A stretch of DNA of 64,000 nt from Rhodocyclales bacterium (GTDB taxonomy: Bacteria > Pseudomonadota > Gammaproteobacteria > Burkholderiales > Rhodocyclaceae): the NCBI GenBank assembly GCA_016235765.1, contig JACRIZ010000009.1, forward strand, positions 1 through 64,000, written 5' to 3'. Under the pieces are notes generated by a model, which saw only the letters and a program-made list of their open reading frames with translations, was not told the DNA's origin and ran no database searches. The position numbers and the translations under genes were made by a program. Each line of letters opens with the position of its first letter. The first letter of the stretch is position 1. Positions 28,685 to 37,641 of the stretch are shown here, piece by piece.

Positions 28685-28902
28685 GACCGGTCGAGGTCGC
28701 CGAACACTTCGCTTTCATCAACGGCCGCCAACTCGCCACGGTGGTAAGCGGCCAAGCGATCCTGCGCCTCCGTCGCCCAGGCTGCGGAGATTTCCGGGTC
28801 CGGCTTGTCCAGCGTCGCCAGAATGGTCTCGACCAATTCCAGACGATCGCTCGGGGGCAACTTGGCGGCCAGCGAGGCCAGTTCTGCTGCGGCATGGGTC
28901 AT
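28681..28902 (-). CDS. Addiction-module antitoxin, small helical type
   Basis: 73 residues: MTHAAAELASLAAKLPPSDRLELVETILATLD, then PEISAAWATEAQDRLAAYHRGELAAVD. This is the pattern of the short stabilising 'addiction module component' antitoxins that pair with ParE/RelE-like toxins. Its stop overlaps the truncated toxin by 4 bp. With the toxin broken it may have no role or may neutralise toxins elsewhere. Confidence 0.78.
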   Translation of the reverse strand: MTHAAAELASLAAKLPPSDRLELVETILATLDKPDPEISAAWATEAQDRLAAYHRGELAAVDESEVFGDLDRS

Positions 28903-28953
28903 TTCATTCTCCTGTTCATCTTTAGCCTTACCCCATCCGCCGTCCGCCTTCCA

Positions 28954-28979
28954 GTGGCGTACCGCGACGGCTGACTATT
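28954..28979 (-). repeat. Copy B of the KVSRGDTP palindromic repeat
   Basis: Plus-strand reading GTGGCGTACCGCGACG then GCTGACTATT, the most diverged of the island copies. The minus-strand reading would be I-V-S-R-R-G-T-P. It supplies the TAG stop (28975-28977) of the 30-residue reading frame that follows the MmeI-like gene. Confidence 0.75.
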
Positions 28980-29067
28980 GGCGAAACGCCGCGATCAGCA
29001 TTGCAGCCGCCGACCCAAGCACGATCAGCGAAATCAGCGTAGCGACAAACGCCTTGATGAACCTCAT
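28975..29067 (-). CDS. Possible 30-residue single-span membrane protein
   Basis: The ATG at 29065-29067 overlaps the stop of the MmeI-like gene as ATGA. The frame reads [20 protein letters not shown] and then [10 protein letters not shown], one hydrophobic helix with a basic start and end. Coupling and composition suggest a real small protein; its length is too short to be sure. Its stop lies inside repeat copy B, so the repeat may have trimmed a longer gene. Confidence 0.4.
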   Translation of the reverse strand: MRFIKAFVATLISLIVLGSAAAMLIAAFRQ

Positions 29068-32000
29068 GCTCCCATCCAGCGGCCGTCATCCAGTTTGCGA
29101 GCGCGACCGAGGGTGGCGAGCGTGGCGAGGAGTTCGGGCAGACGGGCTTTCCATTTGCCCTTGCCGCTGAAATGGGTGGCGAGATCGTCTTGCGATTGCG
29201 GTGTCTGGCCCAGGACAGCGGCGAGTGCGGCCATCTGGTCGGGCAGCGTTTGCGGCCAGGGTGCTTTGCCCTTGGCGGCTGGTGCTGGTGACGGAGGAGC
29301 CTCCGCCTCTTCCGCAGCAAACAGCGCCGAGTTCTCCTGGACGGGCACCTCGACGCCACGTGGATTCTGAAAGGCCGGCCGCAGCCAGCGAACGTGGCCT
29401 TGCGCTTCTTCGGCAACGCGCTCGGCGTTGAGCGCGACAAGGCGTTCGAGGATTTGCTCGTCGGAGGGTGTGTCGTGCCAGCCGTAGGCATCGAGCACGG
29501 CGGCGTCAAGTTCGTCGTGCAGGGATTTCAGCACCGCGACGAGGCCCTTGTCATGGATGGCCTTCTCCTTCGCCGTCAGTGGCGTGTCGCCACGGCTGAC
29601 TTTTTCCCGGACGTTGTACAGGCCGGTCAGCGTCAGGTCTTCATGCTCGGCCAGCACGCGCTTGCGATGCCCGTCGATCTGCTCGGCGAGGTCGGCGATG
29701 CGGGATTGTTGGTCGGGGGTTGCGGCGGGGAAGGGGAAGGTCTCAAAGCAGCGAGATTTGTTGTAGCGCGGATCATTGCCGACGCCGAGCCGCCCACCGG
29801 CAGCCAGCGCCCACACGACATGCACGCGCGAAGACAGCACGCCGAGCGAATGGCCGTCATCGAGCGCGACGCAAACCAGCATGTTGTCCGGCGCAATCGC
29901 AGCGTCGAGGAACTGGAAGACGCGGTGCTTGGCCGTCTCGACCGTGGCGATGTAGCGCGATAGCCCAAACAACTGCTTGCGCAACTTCGGATTCGGCTCA
30001 CCAAACAGCCACCAGTTTCGCTTACGCACTTCACGGTTGTTGTGGTCGCGCTCCGGCTTCACGCGCTCCAGTACCCATTGATAGGTGGCTGGCCAACGGC
30101 GACGCACGTCATCGGAGTCGAAGCCATACAGGTCAATGACGCTTACGCCGCGCGGTCGCTCGGTGAGGTCGCGGCCGTTGCGATAGTCTTTGATGGGAGC
30201 CTCAGATTCAAGCGTTCCCCTCTCATCAGGCTTGACGATGAAACCAGCGCCAAACAAACAAAACCCACGATTGCTCAACTCCGCGTTTGCCCCCAACGCT
30301 TGTGCCGCAGCAACGTTGGCGCCTACGGCAAGGTCGGCATGCAAGATGCCGACGCGCTCGGCGAGTTCGACATCCAGCCCTTCGCCCTTGCCTTCGCGCT
30401 CTGCAACCACATCGACCCGCCGCCCTTCGCCCGCACCGGGCGCGACGACGGTCATGGCGATGCGCACGGCGGCGCCGTCGGCGCTATCCACCCATGGGTG
30501 ATCGGGAATGGCGAAGTCGAGATGCAGGCCGGTGTCGAGCGCGCCTTGGACGACGCGGCGGTTGAAGGTCTGACGCAGGCTGTTGGTGGTGATGAAGCCG
30601 AAGCGCGAGAGCTTGCCCTGAGCGACCAGTTGCGAAGCGTGGTGCCACCAAAACATGACGAAGTCGGCGGAGTCTGGCACCTTCTGCCACGCACCGCGCA
30701 GCGCATCGACATAACCATCGCCAAGGGCGGCGCGCATGGTCGACGCGCCAATGAACGGCGGATTGCCGACGACGACGTCGGCTTCCGGCCATTCAGCGGC
30801 GCGGGGGTTGTTGTAGCGCTCCAGCGGCAGGCGCGCGGTTTCGTCCGGCACGTCCTCTCCCGTGACCGGGTGCTTCTTCATCGTCCGGCCGTCCCAGCGG
30901 GTGACGGGCTTGCCCTGCTCGTCCATGACGAAATCGACGCTGTCGTAGGCGAGCACGGCGTCGCGGCATTCGATGTTCTTGAAGTCCTTGAGCACGGGCT
31001 GCGGTGGCAGGCCGCTGCCCTGGGTGCGGAAGTGCCATTGCAGGTAGCCGATCCACAGCACGAGTTCGGCAATCGCCGCCGCGCGCGGGTTGATTTCGAG
31101 GCCGAGGAACTGGTGCGGGTCGACGGTGAGGCCTTCGGCTTCGAGCAGGGTCTGGCTCTCGCCGAGGTCGTGCAGCTGGTTGAGCACTTCGCCTTCGAGG
31201 CGCTTCAGGTGTTCCAGCGACACATAGAGGAAGTTGCCGCTGCCGCAGGCGGGGTCGAGCACGCGCAAGGAACACAGGCGATGATGGAAACCTCGCAGTT
31301 CAGCGACGGCTTCCTTGTGCTTGCCTTCGTTGGCGAGCAACACGGCGGCGCCTTGCACGTAGGCCCAGGCGCTGCGCAGCGGTTCGACGACGGTGGGCTG
31401 GACGAGTCGATCCACATAGGCGCGCGGCGTGTAGTGCGCGCCGAGGGCGTGGCGCTCCCGCGGGTCGAGCGCGCGTTCGAGGAGGGTGCCGAAGATGGCG
31501 GGTTCGACCTGCGTCCAGTCGGCCTTCGCGGCTTCGATCAAGAGGCCGATCTGCGGCTTGGTGAGCGGCAACACTTCCGGCTGCTTGAACAGCTTGCCGT
31601 TGAAGCGCGGCAGCACCTGGCGCAGCACGACGGAGAAGCCGCCGGTGTCCATTTCCTTCCAGAGCGCGGAAAGCAGCGGCACGAACTGGCCGGGGTCGTC
31701 GCGCAGCGACTTGAGCAGTTCGGTGAAGCTGCCTTTCGGGATGAGCTGCACGTCCTCGGCGAACATGCTGAACAGGCAGCGGCTGAGGAAGCCGGCAACG
31801 GTTTCGGCGGCGTGGCCCGAGGCTTCGAGCGACTTGGCGACTTCGGCGAGGTGGGCGGCAATCTCGCGGGTGACCTTGGCGGATTGCCTGGTCGGGTCGA
31901 GCGAGAGCGGATCGAGCCAGACGGCGCGCAGGCGGGCGCGCACGGCCTCGTCGCGCAGGTCGGTGAGCCGCAACCGGTGCGAGCGCGGATCGGGATATGG

Positions 32001-32447
32001 AACGTAGGTGGCGCCGGTGCGGGTGAATTCGGCGTACAGCTCGATGACGTTGCCGACATCGACCACGACCAGGAACGGCGGCCTGCCCTCCTCGGCCGGC
32101 AGCGCGCGGGCGTAGCCCTCGGCCTGGCTCCGGGCGCGCAGCAGGGCGTCGTCGAAGCCCTTGCTTGGCGTATCACCACGACTGACTTTGATCTTCTTGG
32201 CTTCGAGGACGAAAGCACCGCGCCGGTAACAGTCGATGCGCCCGGCGCTGCTGTCGCCATCGCCCCAACGAAAGGTGACGGGCCGCTCGAACATGTAGTC
32301 CTGCTCGGGCGTCGGGTGCGGCGTTTCGACTTCAAGGAGATGGCAGAGGTCGATGACGAAGCTCTGCGCGGTGGCCAGCTCGGAGGCTGTCACGCCCTGC
32401 CAGCGGGCGATGAAGGTTTCGGCGGCGGCAGGAGACGTGGTCGTCAT
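29064..32447 (-). CDS. MmeI-like (type IIL/IIG) single-chain restriction endonuclease-methyltransferase
   Basis: 1127 residues. An N-terminal PD-(D/E)XK nuclease is suggested by D72 (GRIDCY) and E82/K84 (VLEAKK). A helical linker and a gamma-class N6-adenine methyltransferase follow, with motif [10 protein letters not shown] at 398-406 and motif IV NPPF at 562-565. A target-recognition region (about 700-900) and a helical C-terminus complete it. MmeI relatives bind and modify one strand and cut about 20 bp away; one target domain sets both specificities. Two in-frame copies of the genome repeat encode K-V-S-R-G-D-T-P at 87-94, directly after the EXK motif, and at 949-956. No separate R, M or S gene is beside it. 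Confidence 0.88.
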   Translation of the reverse strand: MTTTSPAAAETFIARWQGVTASELATAQSFVIDLCHLLEVETPHPTPEQDYMFERPVTFRWGDGDSSAGRIDCYRRGAFVLEAKKIKVSRGDTPSKGFDDALLRARSQAEGYARALPAEEGRPPFLVVVDVGNVIELYAEFTRTGATYVPYPDPRSHRLRLTDLRDEAVRARLRAVWLDPLSLDPTRQSAKVTREIAAHLAEVAKSLEASGHAAETVAGFLSRCLFSMFAEDVQLIPKGSFTELLKSLRDDPGQFVPLLSALWKEMDTGGFSVVLRQVLPRFNGKLFKQPEVLPLTKPQIGLLIEAAKADWTQVEPAIFGTLLERALDPRERHALGAHYTPRAYVDRLVQPTVVEPLRSAWAYVQGAAVLLANEGKHKEAVAELRGFHHRLCSLRVLDPACGSGNFLYVSLEHLKRLEGEVLNQLHDLGESQTLLEAEGLTVDPHQFLGLEINPRAAAIAELVLWIGYLQWHFRTQGSGLPPQPVLKDFKNIECRDAVLAYDSVDFVMDEQGKPVTRWDGRTMKKHPVTGEDVPDETARLPLERYNNPRAAEWPEADVVVGNPPFIGASTMRAALGDGYVDALRGAWQKVPDSADFVMFWWHHASQLVAQGKLSRFGFITTNSLRQTFNRRVVQGALDTGLHLDFAIPDHPWVDSADGAAVRIAMTVVAPGAGEGRRVDVVAEREGKGEGLDVELAERVGILHADLAVGANVAAAQALGANAELSNRGFCLFGAGFIVKPDERGTLESEAPIKDYRNGRDLTERPRGVSVIDLYGFDSDDVRRRWPATYQWVLERVKPERDHNNREVRKRNWWLFGEPNPKLRKQLFGLSRYIATVETAKHRVFQFLDAAIAPDNMLVCVALDDGHSLGVLSSRVHVVWALAAGGRLGVGNDPRYNKSRCFETFPFPAATPDQQSRIADLAEQIDGHRKRVLAEHEDLTLTGLYNVREKVSRGDTPLTAKEKAIHDKGLVAVLKSLHDELDAAVLDAYGWHDTPSDEQILERLVALNAERVAEEAQGHVRWLRPAFQNPRGVEVPVQENSALFAAEEAEAPPSPAPAAKGKAPWPQTLPDQMAALAAVLGQTPQSQDDLATHFSGKGKWKARLPELLATLATLGRARKLDDGRWMGA
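29579..29605 (-). repeat. Copy C of the KVSRGDTP palindromic repeat, inside the MmeI-like gene
   Basis: The cleanest copy. Plus-strand reading: a perfect 6-bp dyad GTGGCG-TGT-CGCCAC, then GGCTGACTTTTT. In the gene it encodes residues K949-P956 in [12 protein letters not shown]. From memory, relatives here read about E-K-L-R-A-G-E-P-L-T, so the element may have replaced rather than simply extended the native sequence. Confidence 0.85.
32165..32189 (-). repeat. Copy D of the KVSRGDTP palindromic repeat, inside the MmeI-like gene
   Basis: Plus-strand reading TTGGCGTATCACCACG then ACTGACTTT. It encodes K-V-S-R-G-D-T-P at residues 87-94, just after the nuclease motif E-A-K-K. The DNA differs from copy C at five or more positions, but the peptide is identical, which points to selection on the protein or to frame-preserving insertion. 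Confidence 0.8.
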
Positions 32448-32477
32448 GCTATCGGGCTGGAGTCGCGACGGGCAATG

Positions 32478-32930
32478 TTACCGCAAGGCCGAAGGTGAAA
32501 TGCCAAACGCGCGTTGCGAGGACTCGCACCAAGTGATGGCCGGAAGGCCGTCGGCAAGCTCGAAGCCGCACCTGGCCACGGCATCGCCGTCGGGACCGAT
32601 CAGGAAATGGATCGCCGATGGCAGCGGCCAGCTTCTTCCGTTCGCACGGGCCAGTGCCTGTCTTTCCTCAAGGCGCGAAAGAATGCGTCGTCGCAGCAGG
32701 TTGAGCCGAAGTCGGGTTCCGAACCGCGGACACGTTGCTTCGTCCAGCGGCGCCGATATATCCACCAAGGTCCATCCGAGCGCGTCCGTCGGCCAGCCGC
32801 CACGAATGTCCTCGCCAATGTCCCTGTAAAGCCACGCCAACCCGATGGCGGCGTCGCGCAGCAGATGGCGCACGCGCTTGAAGGGCGGAATGGCGCTTCT
32901 GTCGGCGGTGGTTCCAGTCGGAATTTTCAA
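32478..32930 (-). CDS. Hypothetical protein upstream of the MmeI-like gene
   Basis: 150 residues from a TTG start, the only usable start in frame: K-I-P-T-G-T-T-A-D-R-S-A-I-P then HLLRDAAIGLAWLYRDIGED. A motif GPDGDAVARCGFELADG lies near the end. It is read on the strand and with the codon pattern of its neighbours and ends 30 bp before the MmeI-like gene, so it may be co-transcribed. I recognise no family. A competing plus-strand frame looks less protein-like. Confidence 0.4.
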   Translation of the reverse strand: MKIPTGTTADRSAIPPFKRVRHLLRDAAIGLAWLYRDIGEDIRGGWPTDALGWTLVDISAPLDEATCPRFGTRLRLNLLRRRILSRLEERQALARANGRSWPLPSAIHFLIGPDGDAVARCGFELADGLPAITWCESSQRAFGISPSALR

Positions 32931-33031
32931 GGCAGCGCCATCTCCACGAAGAGCGGAACGATGGCAGGCTACTATCGGGCAGGCTCACCAAGTGCGCCCG
33001 ATGGCGTGCCCGCCAGCAGCCGGGTAGGCAC

Positions 33032-33322
33032 TCATTCGTCGAATCGCTTTGGCCACTTTCGCGCGGTATGGAAGACGCGCAGGATTTCGACGTTCTCTTC
33101 GCGCACGCGATACGGCAGGATGTAGCGAAAGCGCGTAATCACCAACTCGCGTGTGCCCGGCACCCGGCCAGGACGTCCCATATGCGGTTGGTCGGCCAGT
33201 TGCGCGGCGCTTGCCAGTACGTGCCGCACCAGTTCTGCCGCGCTTGTCGGGCTATCTTGGGCGACATATGCTGCCTCGTCATCGAGATTCTCAAGCGCCC
33301 GGCGCAGCCACCTGACACGCAT
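33032..33322 (-). CDS. parE: ParE/RelE-family toxin
   Basis: 96 residues: MRVRWLRRALENLDDEAAYV, GRPGRVPGTRELVITRFRYILPYRV and VEILRVFHTARKWP. This is the complete ParE-like fold with the conserved R-x-x-x-x-x-x-P/Y and C-terminal H-x-x-R-x-W-P. ParE toxins poison gyrase, RelE toxins cut mRNA; the sequence favours ParE. It starts 3 bp after its antitoxin gene. Confidence 0.88.
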   Translation of the reverse strand: MRVRWLRRALENLDDEAAYVAQDSPTSAAELVRHVLASAAQLADQPHMGRPGRVPGTRELVITRFRYILPYRVREENVEILRVFHTARKWPKRFDE

Positions 33323-33325
33323 GAA

Positions 33326-33562
33326 TCAGGCCGCGTACTTTTCGACCACGGCGGCGACCTCGGCGTCCGACGCGAAATCGCCCGCGTCGGCTTCCTTCAG
33401 CGCCTGAGCGATTTCACCGACCTGCCACGCTTCGAGATCGAGGTACTGCTTGATCGCCTCGCCGGCCAGCCAGGACTTGGAGCGGTGCGTCGCGTAAGCC
33501 AGTTTGTCGAGTTGCTGCTTGACGTCGACTGGAACGCGCAAGGTCAGGATGGTGGTATCCAT
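33326..33562 (-). CDS. Ribbon-helix-helix (CopG-like) antitoxin
   Basis: 78 residues starting MDTTILTLRVPVDVKQQLDKLA, with an RHH DNA-binding region (first 45 residues) that includes THRSKSWLAGEAIKQYLD. The C-terminal helix (LKEADAGDFASDAEVAAVV) should wrap the toxin. A frame open upstream to 33604 adds 14 residues without RHH character, so I chose the ATG at 33562. The pair probably represses its own promoter upstream. Confidence 0.88.
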   Translation of the reverse strand: MDTTILTLRVPVDVKQQLDKLAYATHRSKSWLAGEAIKQYLDLEAWQVGEIAQALKEADAGDFASDAEVAAVVEKYAA

Positions 33563-33605
33563 ATCGCATCTCCAATGCGGTTGTATACATTCGCATCGTA
33601 ACACG

Positions 33606-33631
33606 GAGGCGTGCCGCCGCGGCTGACTTTT
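33606..33631 (-). repeat. Copy E of the KVSRGDTP palindromic repeat
   Basis: Plus-strand reading GAGGCGTGCCGCCGCG then GCTGACTTTT. On the minus strand it abuts the stop of the antiporter gene (GAG TAA AAGTCAGCC...), so the antiporter mRNA ends in it. The minus-strand reading would be K-V-S-R-G-G-T-P. Confidence 0.8.
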
Positions 33632-34973
33632 ACTCAGCCTTGTGGCGCAGCAGCCAGGTGAGCACAGGCGGCGTGATCAAGGTGGTCAGGATGACCATGA
33701 TCACCACCACCGAGAACATGGTCTCGGACATGACACCGAGCTGCTTGCCGACCATGGCGAAGATGAGGCCGACTTCGCCGCGCGGCACCATGCCCCAGCC
33801 GACCACCCATTTGCCGGCATCGCCGGCAAAGACGCCCGCCGCCAGCTTGCCGACCACCGCTGCCGCCGTGATGCCCAGCGCGATGGCGACGACCGTCGGG
33901 TCGGCCAGCGTGGTCAGGTCGACCTGCATGCCGGTGAGGACGAAGAAGACCGGGACGAAGAAGTAGCCGATCGGCTCGATCATGTGCTCGTGCTGGTGGC
34001 CGCTGTGCTTGCCGAGGATGGGCGCCAGCCGGTCGACCAGGCCGCGACCTTCCGGCTCGCGCAGCAGCTTCTCGATCTCGCGCACGATGCCGGGCATCTG
34101 GAAGTCGCGCAGGAACAAGGGCTCGAACAGCAGGCCGGCGGCAAAGGCGCCGATGATGGGCGCGAGGCCCATGGCGTGTGCCAGCCAGGCGAGGAACAGG
34201 CCGGTGGCCAGCACCTGGGCAAAGAGCATCGACGGGCCGGCATCGAGCTTGGCCAGCCAGCGGCTGGAATGCGGCGCAATCCAGCGGCCGAGCCAGATGC
34301 TGCCGCCGAGGAAGAGAACACTCTTGCCGATAATCCAGGTCACTTCGCCGGTGCTTATCTCGCCCACCTGGACGAGGCTGGAGACGACGGCGAGGATGAC
34401 CAGGCCGAGCACGTCGTCGATCACCGCCGCACCGAGCACAATGCGGGCAGCCGGCGTGCCGAGCCTGCCGAGGTCGCGAAAGACGCGGCCGGTGATGCCG
34501 ACCGAGGTCGCAGAGAGCGTGGCACCGAGGAAGAGGTAGGCGTTGGTGTCGAGCCCGGGCAGCAGCCACGGCCCGACCACGAAGGCACCGAGCACGAAGG
34601 GCGCGACGATGCCGAAGGTACCGACGGCGGCAGCCCGGCCGCCGACCTTGAGCAGGTCCGCCAGGCGCGTTTCCAGCCCGATCTGCAGCAGCAGGATGAT
34701 GACGCCGAGTTCCGCCATGAAGGCAATGATCGGATCGCGCGGAATGTCCTCGAAGTAATGGAGACCGAACAGGCCGAGGTTGCCGAGCGCGACACCGAGC
34801 AGCAGTTCGCCGAGCACGGCCGGGAAACCGATGCGCTGGGCGAGCGGCGCAAACATGCGCGCACTCATGAGGATCAGCGCCAGCCAGAGCAGGTTCTCGC
34901 CGACGACGCCTGAACCGGCTGCCCAGGCCGGTACGGCGATCAGGCTGAGGACGAGGGCGGGCGCAATGCGCAC
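33630..34973 (-). CDS. Cation:proton antiporter (CPA2 family)
   Basis: 447 residues, about 12-13 membrane segments, no RCK domain. The family signature is LGELLLGVALGNLGLFGL near residue 55, then GLETRLADLL and IGAFAAGLLFEP. It exchanges Na+ or K+ for H+. I chose the GTG at 34971-34973, one base after the carbonic anhydrase stop; an earlier ATG (35030) would overlap that gene by 56 bp. Coupling to carbonic anhydrase suggests a joint role in pH and bicarbonate balance. Confidence 0.88.
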   Translation of the reverse strand: MRIAPALVLSLIAVPAWAAGSGVVGENLLWLALILMSARMFAPLAQRIGFPAVLGELLLGVALGNLGLFGLHYFEDIPRDPIIAFMAELGVIILLLQIGLETRLADLLKVGGRAAAVGTFGIVAPFVLGAFVVGPWLLPGLDTNAYLFLGATLSATSVGITGRVFRDLGRLGTPAARIVLGAAVIDDVLGLVILAVVSSLVQVGEISTGEVTWIIGKSVLFLGGSIWLGRWIAPHSSRWLAKLDAGPSMLFAQVLATGLFLAWLAHAMGLAPIIGAFAAGLLFEPLFLRDFQMPGIVREIEKLLREPEGRGLVDRLAPILGKHSGHQHEHMIEPIGYFFVPVFFVLTGMQVDLTTLADPTVVAIALGITAAAVVGKLAAGVFAGDAGKWVVGWGMVPRGEVGLIFAMVGKQLGVMSETMFSVVVIMVILTTLITPPVLTWLLRHKAE

Positions 34974-34974
34974 G

Positions 34975-35637
34975 TCAGCCAATGCCGTAGCGGCCGCGCA
35001 CTGCTTCCAGCGCAGCAGCGACCACCGCATCGGGCGGCGCCTGGCCGGTCAGGGATACCTCGAGGTCGCGCAACTGGCCGTCGCCGAGGTCGTAGATCCA
35101 GCCGTGCAGGGCCAGCGGCTGACCGCGCCGCCAGGCGTCGCCGACCAGGGTGGTGCGCGCGACGTTGCGCACCTGCTCGATGACATTGAGTTCGGACAGG
35201 CAGCGCTCGCGTGCCACATCATCTGGCTGCGCCGAGAGGATATCGGCATGCCGCTCGGCGACGTCCTGGATGTGGCGCAGCCAGTTGTCGATCAGGCCCA
35301 GCGAGCGGCCGGCCAGCGCCGCCTTGATGCCGCCGCAGCCGTAATGGCCGACCACCATGACGTGGCGGATGCCCAATACGTCGACCGCGTATTGCAGGAC
35401 CGACAGGCAGTTGAGGTCGGTATGCACGACCACGTTGCCGACGTTGCGATGCACGAAGACTTCGCCCGGCTTGAGGCCGGTGATCTGGTTGGCCGGCACG
35501 CGGCTGTCCGAGCAGCCGATCCAGAGGTACTGAGGCGCCTGGATGGCCTCCAGGCGCGCGAAGAACTCCGGATCGGCGGAAACGGCATCCGCCGCCCAGC
35601 GGCGGTTGGCGTCGAAGAGTGGCGCCAATAACTTCAT
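34975..35637 (-). CDS. can: Beta-carbonic anhydrase
   Basis: 220 residues. Zinc ligands are placed exactly as in E. coli Can: C42, D44 (CSDSRVPANQI), H98 and C101 (HYGCGG), with R46 pairing D44. It converts CO2 and bicarbonate for carboxylations and pH control. It is followed by the antiporter gene after 1 bp and preceded by repeat copy F. Confidence 0.96.
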   Translation of the reverse strand: MKLLAPLFDANRRWAADAVSADPEFFARLEAIQAPQYLWIGCSDSRVPANQITGLKPGEVFVHRNVGNVVVHTDLNCLSVLQYAVDVLGIRHVMVVGHYGCGGIKAALAGRSLGLIDNWLRHIQDVAERHADILSAQPDDVARERCLSELNVIEQVRNVARTTLVGDAWRRGQPLALHGWIYDLGDGQLRDLEVSLTGQAPPDAVVAAALEAVRGRYGIG

Positions 35638-35639
35638 GC

Positions 35640-35664
35640 GCGGCGTGCCATCAGCGCTGACTTT
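35640..35664 (-). repeat. Copy F of the KVSRGDTP palindromic repeat
   Basis: Plus-strand reading GCGGCGTGCCATCAGCG then CTGACTTT. It overlaps the last codons and stop of htpX (minus strand reading CAAAGTCAGCGC TGA) and runs up to the carbonic anhydrase start. The alternative frame would read K-V-S-A-D-G-T-P. The dyad is weak in this copy. Confidence 0.65.
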
Positions 35665-36523
35665 GCAGCGCGGCGATGCGCTCTTCGATGCTCGGGTGGG
35701 TGGCGAACAGGCTGCCTATGCCGCCGGCGATGCCCAGGCTGGCCATGTTCTGCGGCAGCGGCTCGGGATGCAGGCCCCCCAGCCGTTGCAGCGCCGCGAT
35801 CATCTTGCGCGGACCGCCCTCGAGTTTTGCGGCGCCAGCGTCGGCGCGGAATTCGCGCTGGCGCGAGAACCAGGCAACGATGATGCTGGCAAGGATGCCG
35901 AAGACGATCTGGCAGACCATCGAGGTAACGTAGTAGCCGATGCCGGGGCCGGACGACTCACTGTCGCCGCGACGCAGGAAGGAGTCGACCAGGTAACCGA
36001 CCACACGCGACAGGAAGATGACGAAAGTATTGACCACGCCCTGGATCAGCGTCAGCGTCACCATGTCGCCGTTGGCGACGTGGCTGACCTCGTGTGCCAG
36101 CACCGCCTCGGCCTCGTCCTTGCTCATGCTTTGCAGCAGGCCGGTCGATACGGCGACCAGCGAGTTGTTCCTGGTCGCACCGGTGGCGAAGGCATTGGGC
36201 TCGCCTTCGTATACCGCCACTTCGGGCATGGCGATGCCGGCCGCCTTGGCCTGGCGGCCCACCGTTTCGACCAGCCAGTACTCGGTGCTGTTGCGCGGCG
36301 TGGTGATGACCTGGGCGCCCGTGCTCATCTTGGCCATGGTCTTCGACATCAGCAGCGATATGAAGGCGCCGCCGAAGCCGATGATGGCCGAGAAGGCGAG
36401 CAGCGCGCCCAGATTGAGGCCGTTCTGGGTCAGGAAGCGGTCGACGCCGAGCAGGCTGGCGACGATCGACAACACGACCATGACGGCGATATTGGTGACG
36501 ATCAGGAGGAAGATACGTTTCAT
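35651..36523 (-). CDS. htpX: Protease HtpX
   Basis: Membrane zinc metalloprotease of inner-membrane quality control, working with FtsH. 290 residues, [20 protein letters not shown] start, two N-terminal and two central membrane segments. The zinc motif HEVSH is at about 140-144 with the third ligand in [13 protein letters not shown] (E). I prefer the ATG at 36523; six codons upstream (36541) is another. The last four residues Q-S-Q-R come from repeat copy F. Confidence 0.96.
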   Translation of the reverse strand: MKRIFLLIVTNIAVMVVLSIVASLLGVDRFLTQNGLNLGALLAFSAIIGFGGAFISLLMSKTMAKMSTGAQVITTPRNSTEYWLVETVGRQAKAAGIAMPEVAVYEGEPNAFATGATRNNSLVAVSTGLLQSMSKDEAEAVLAHEVSHVANGDMVTLTLIQGVVNTFVIFLSRVVGYLVDSFLRRGDSESSGPGIGYYVTSMVCQIVFGILASIIVAWFSRQREFRADAGAAKLEGGPRKMIAALQRLGGLHPEPLPQNMASLGIAGGIGSLFATHPSIEERIAALQSQR

Positions 36524-36545
36524 CGTGGGTTGCTCCTTCAATGAA

Positions 36546-37565
36546 TCAGGAAACTGTACGCCGGTTCGCGCGTACCGAACTACCGAGCGCCCAAACGATG
36601 AGCGCTGCCCCCAAGAGTCCAGTTATGGCCTCCGGAATGTGGAATTCAACTCCGCCGAGCATGATCGCCGCCAGGGCGCCGACCGCCCAGAAGGCGCCAT
36701 GCTCGAGATAGCGATAGGTTTCCAGCGTGCCACGCTCGACCAGCATCAGCGTGAAACTGCGCACGAACATGGCGCCCGTACCCAGGCCCAGCACGATGAT
36801 GGCCAGGTCGTGGGTCATGGCGAAGGCGGCGACCACGCCGTCGAAGGAAAAGCTGGCATCGAGCACTTCGAGATAGAGAAAACCGGCGGCGCCCTGCTTG
36901 ACCACCTGGGTATGGACGGCTTCTTCGTCGCCGCCGCCGAGCAGCGCCGCCAGGCCCTTGACGACGATGAAGGCAACCACGCCCCAGACTCCGGCGACCA
37001 CGAATTGGCCCTGGCGTACCGGATCCGGTATGAGCAAGGCAGCCAGCAGCACGATCAGCAACGTCAGCGCGGCCTCGATCGATTCGAGCTTGCCCAGGCG
37101 CGACAGCGGCTTCTCCAGTACTTCCAGCCAGTGCTCGGTCTTGTGGCGGGCGACGAAGAAGCGCAGGAAGACCATCATCAGGAAGGCGCCACCGAATGCA
37201 GCAATCTGGTGGTGGGCGGCGCCCAGCACCCGGCCGTATTCCTGGCCGTCGTTGATCGCCAGATCGATGGCCGCGATCGGGCCGAGGCCGGCCGCAACGG
37301 CGACGATGACCACCGGGAAGACGAGGCGCATGCCGAACACAGCAATCAGGATGCCCCAGGTCAGGAAGCGGCGGCGCCATTTCTCGTCCCAATGGGCCAG
37401 GATGCCCGCATTGACGACGGCATTGTCGAAAGACAGCGAAGTCTCCAGCACGGTCAGGAAGACCACGGTGGCGACGCCCGGCCAGCCTCCAACCCAGTAG
37501 CCAAGGACGACGGCGACGGCACAGAAGACTGCGGTGCCGACGAAATGTGAATGCCAAGGTTTCAT
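36546..37565 (-). CDS. DUF475 / TerC-like integral membrane protein
   Basis: 339 residues, about 9-10 membrane segments. [21 protein letters not shown] near residue 36 and [20 protein letters not shown] are the twin TerC-type S-F-D-(N/G) motifs. Relatives include tellurite-resistance and Mn2+ exporter-like proteins, but DUF475 itself lacks a proven role. I chose [10 protein letters not shown] (37565); upstream frame runs into the LysR gene's leader. It is divergent from the NhaR-like regulator. Confidence 0.87.
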   Translation of the reverse strand: MKPWHSHFVGTAVFCAVAVVLGYWVGGWPGVATVVFLTVLETSLSFDNAVVNAGILAHWDEKWRRRFLTWGILIAVFGMRLVFPVVIVAVAAGLGPIAAIDLAINDGQEYGRVLGAAHHQIAAFGGAFLMMVFLRFFVARHKTEHWLEVLEKPLSRLGKLESIEAALTLLIVLLAALLIPDPVRQGQFVVAGVWGVVAFIVVKGLAALLGGGDEEAVHTQVVKQGAAGFLYLEVLDASFSFDGVVAAFAMTHDLAIIVLGLGTGAMFVRSFTLMLVERGTLETYRYLEHGAFWAVGALAAIMLGGVEFHIPEAITGLLGAALIVWALGSSVRANRRTVS

Positions 37566-37624
37566 GGCGACCGATGCTACCTGCCTCGCATCACACATAA
37601 AAGCGAAGTTTCCGTGACTATTTG

Positions 37625-37639
37625 TTCGTAAAATACGAA
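37625..37639. promoter_or_regulatory. LysR-type operator between DUF475 and the NhaR-like gene
   Basis: TTCGTA-AAA-TACGAA is a perfect dyad and contains the T-N11-A signature of LysR-type binding sites. It ends 2 bp before the ATG of the LysR gene, so binding should repress that gene, and it lies 60 bp before the divergent DUF475 start. Confidence 0.55.
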
Positions 37640-37641
37640 AC

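Noticed and set aside
32514-33125. 203-residue plus-strand frame between the MmeI-like gene and the ParE toxin
   Set aside because: It crosses the minus-strand hypothetical gene and the toxin's 3' end, and its peptide is low-complexity Arg/Ser/Ala.
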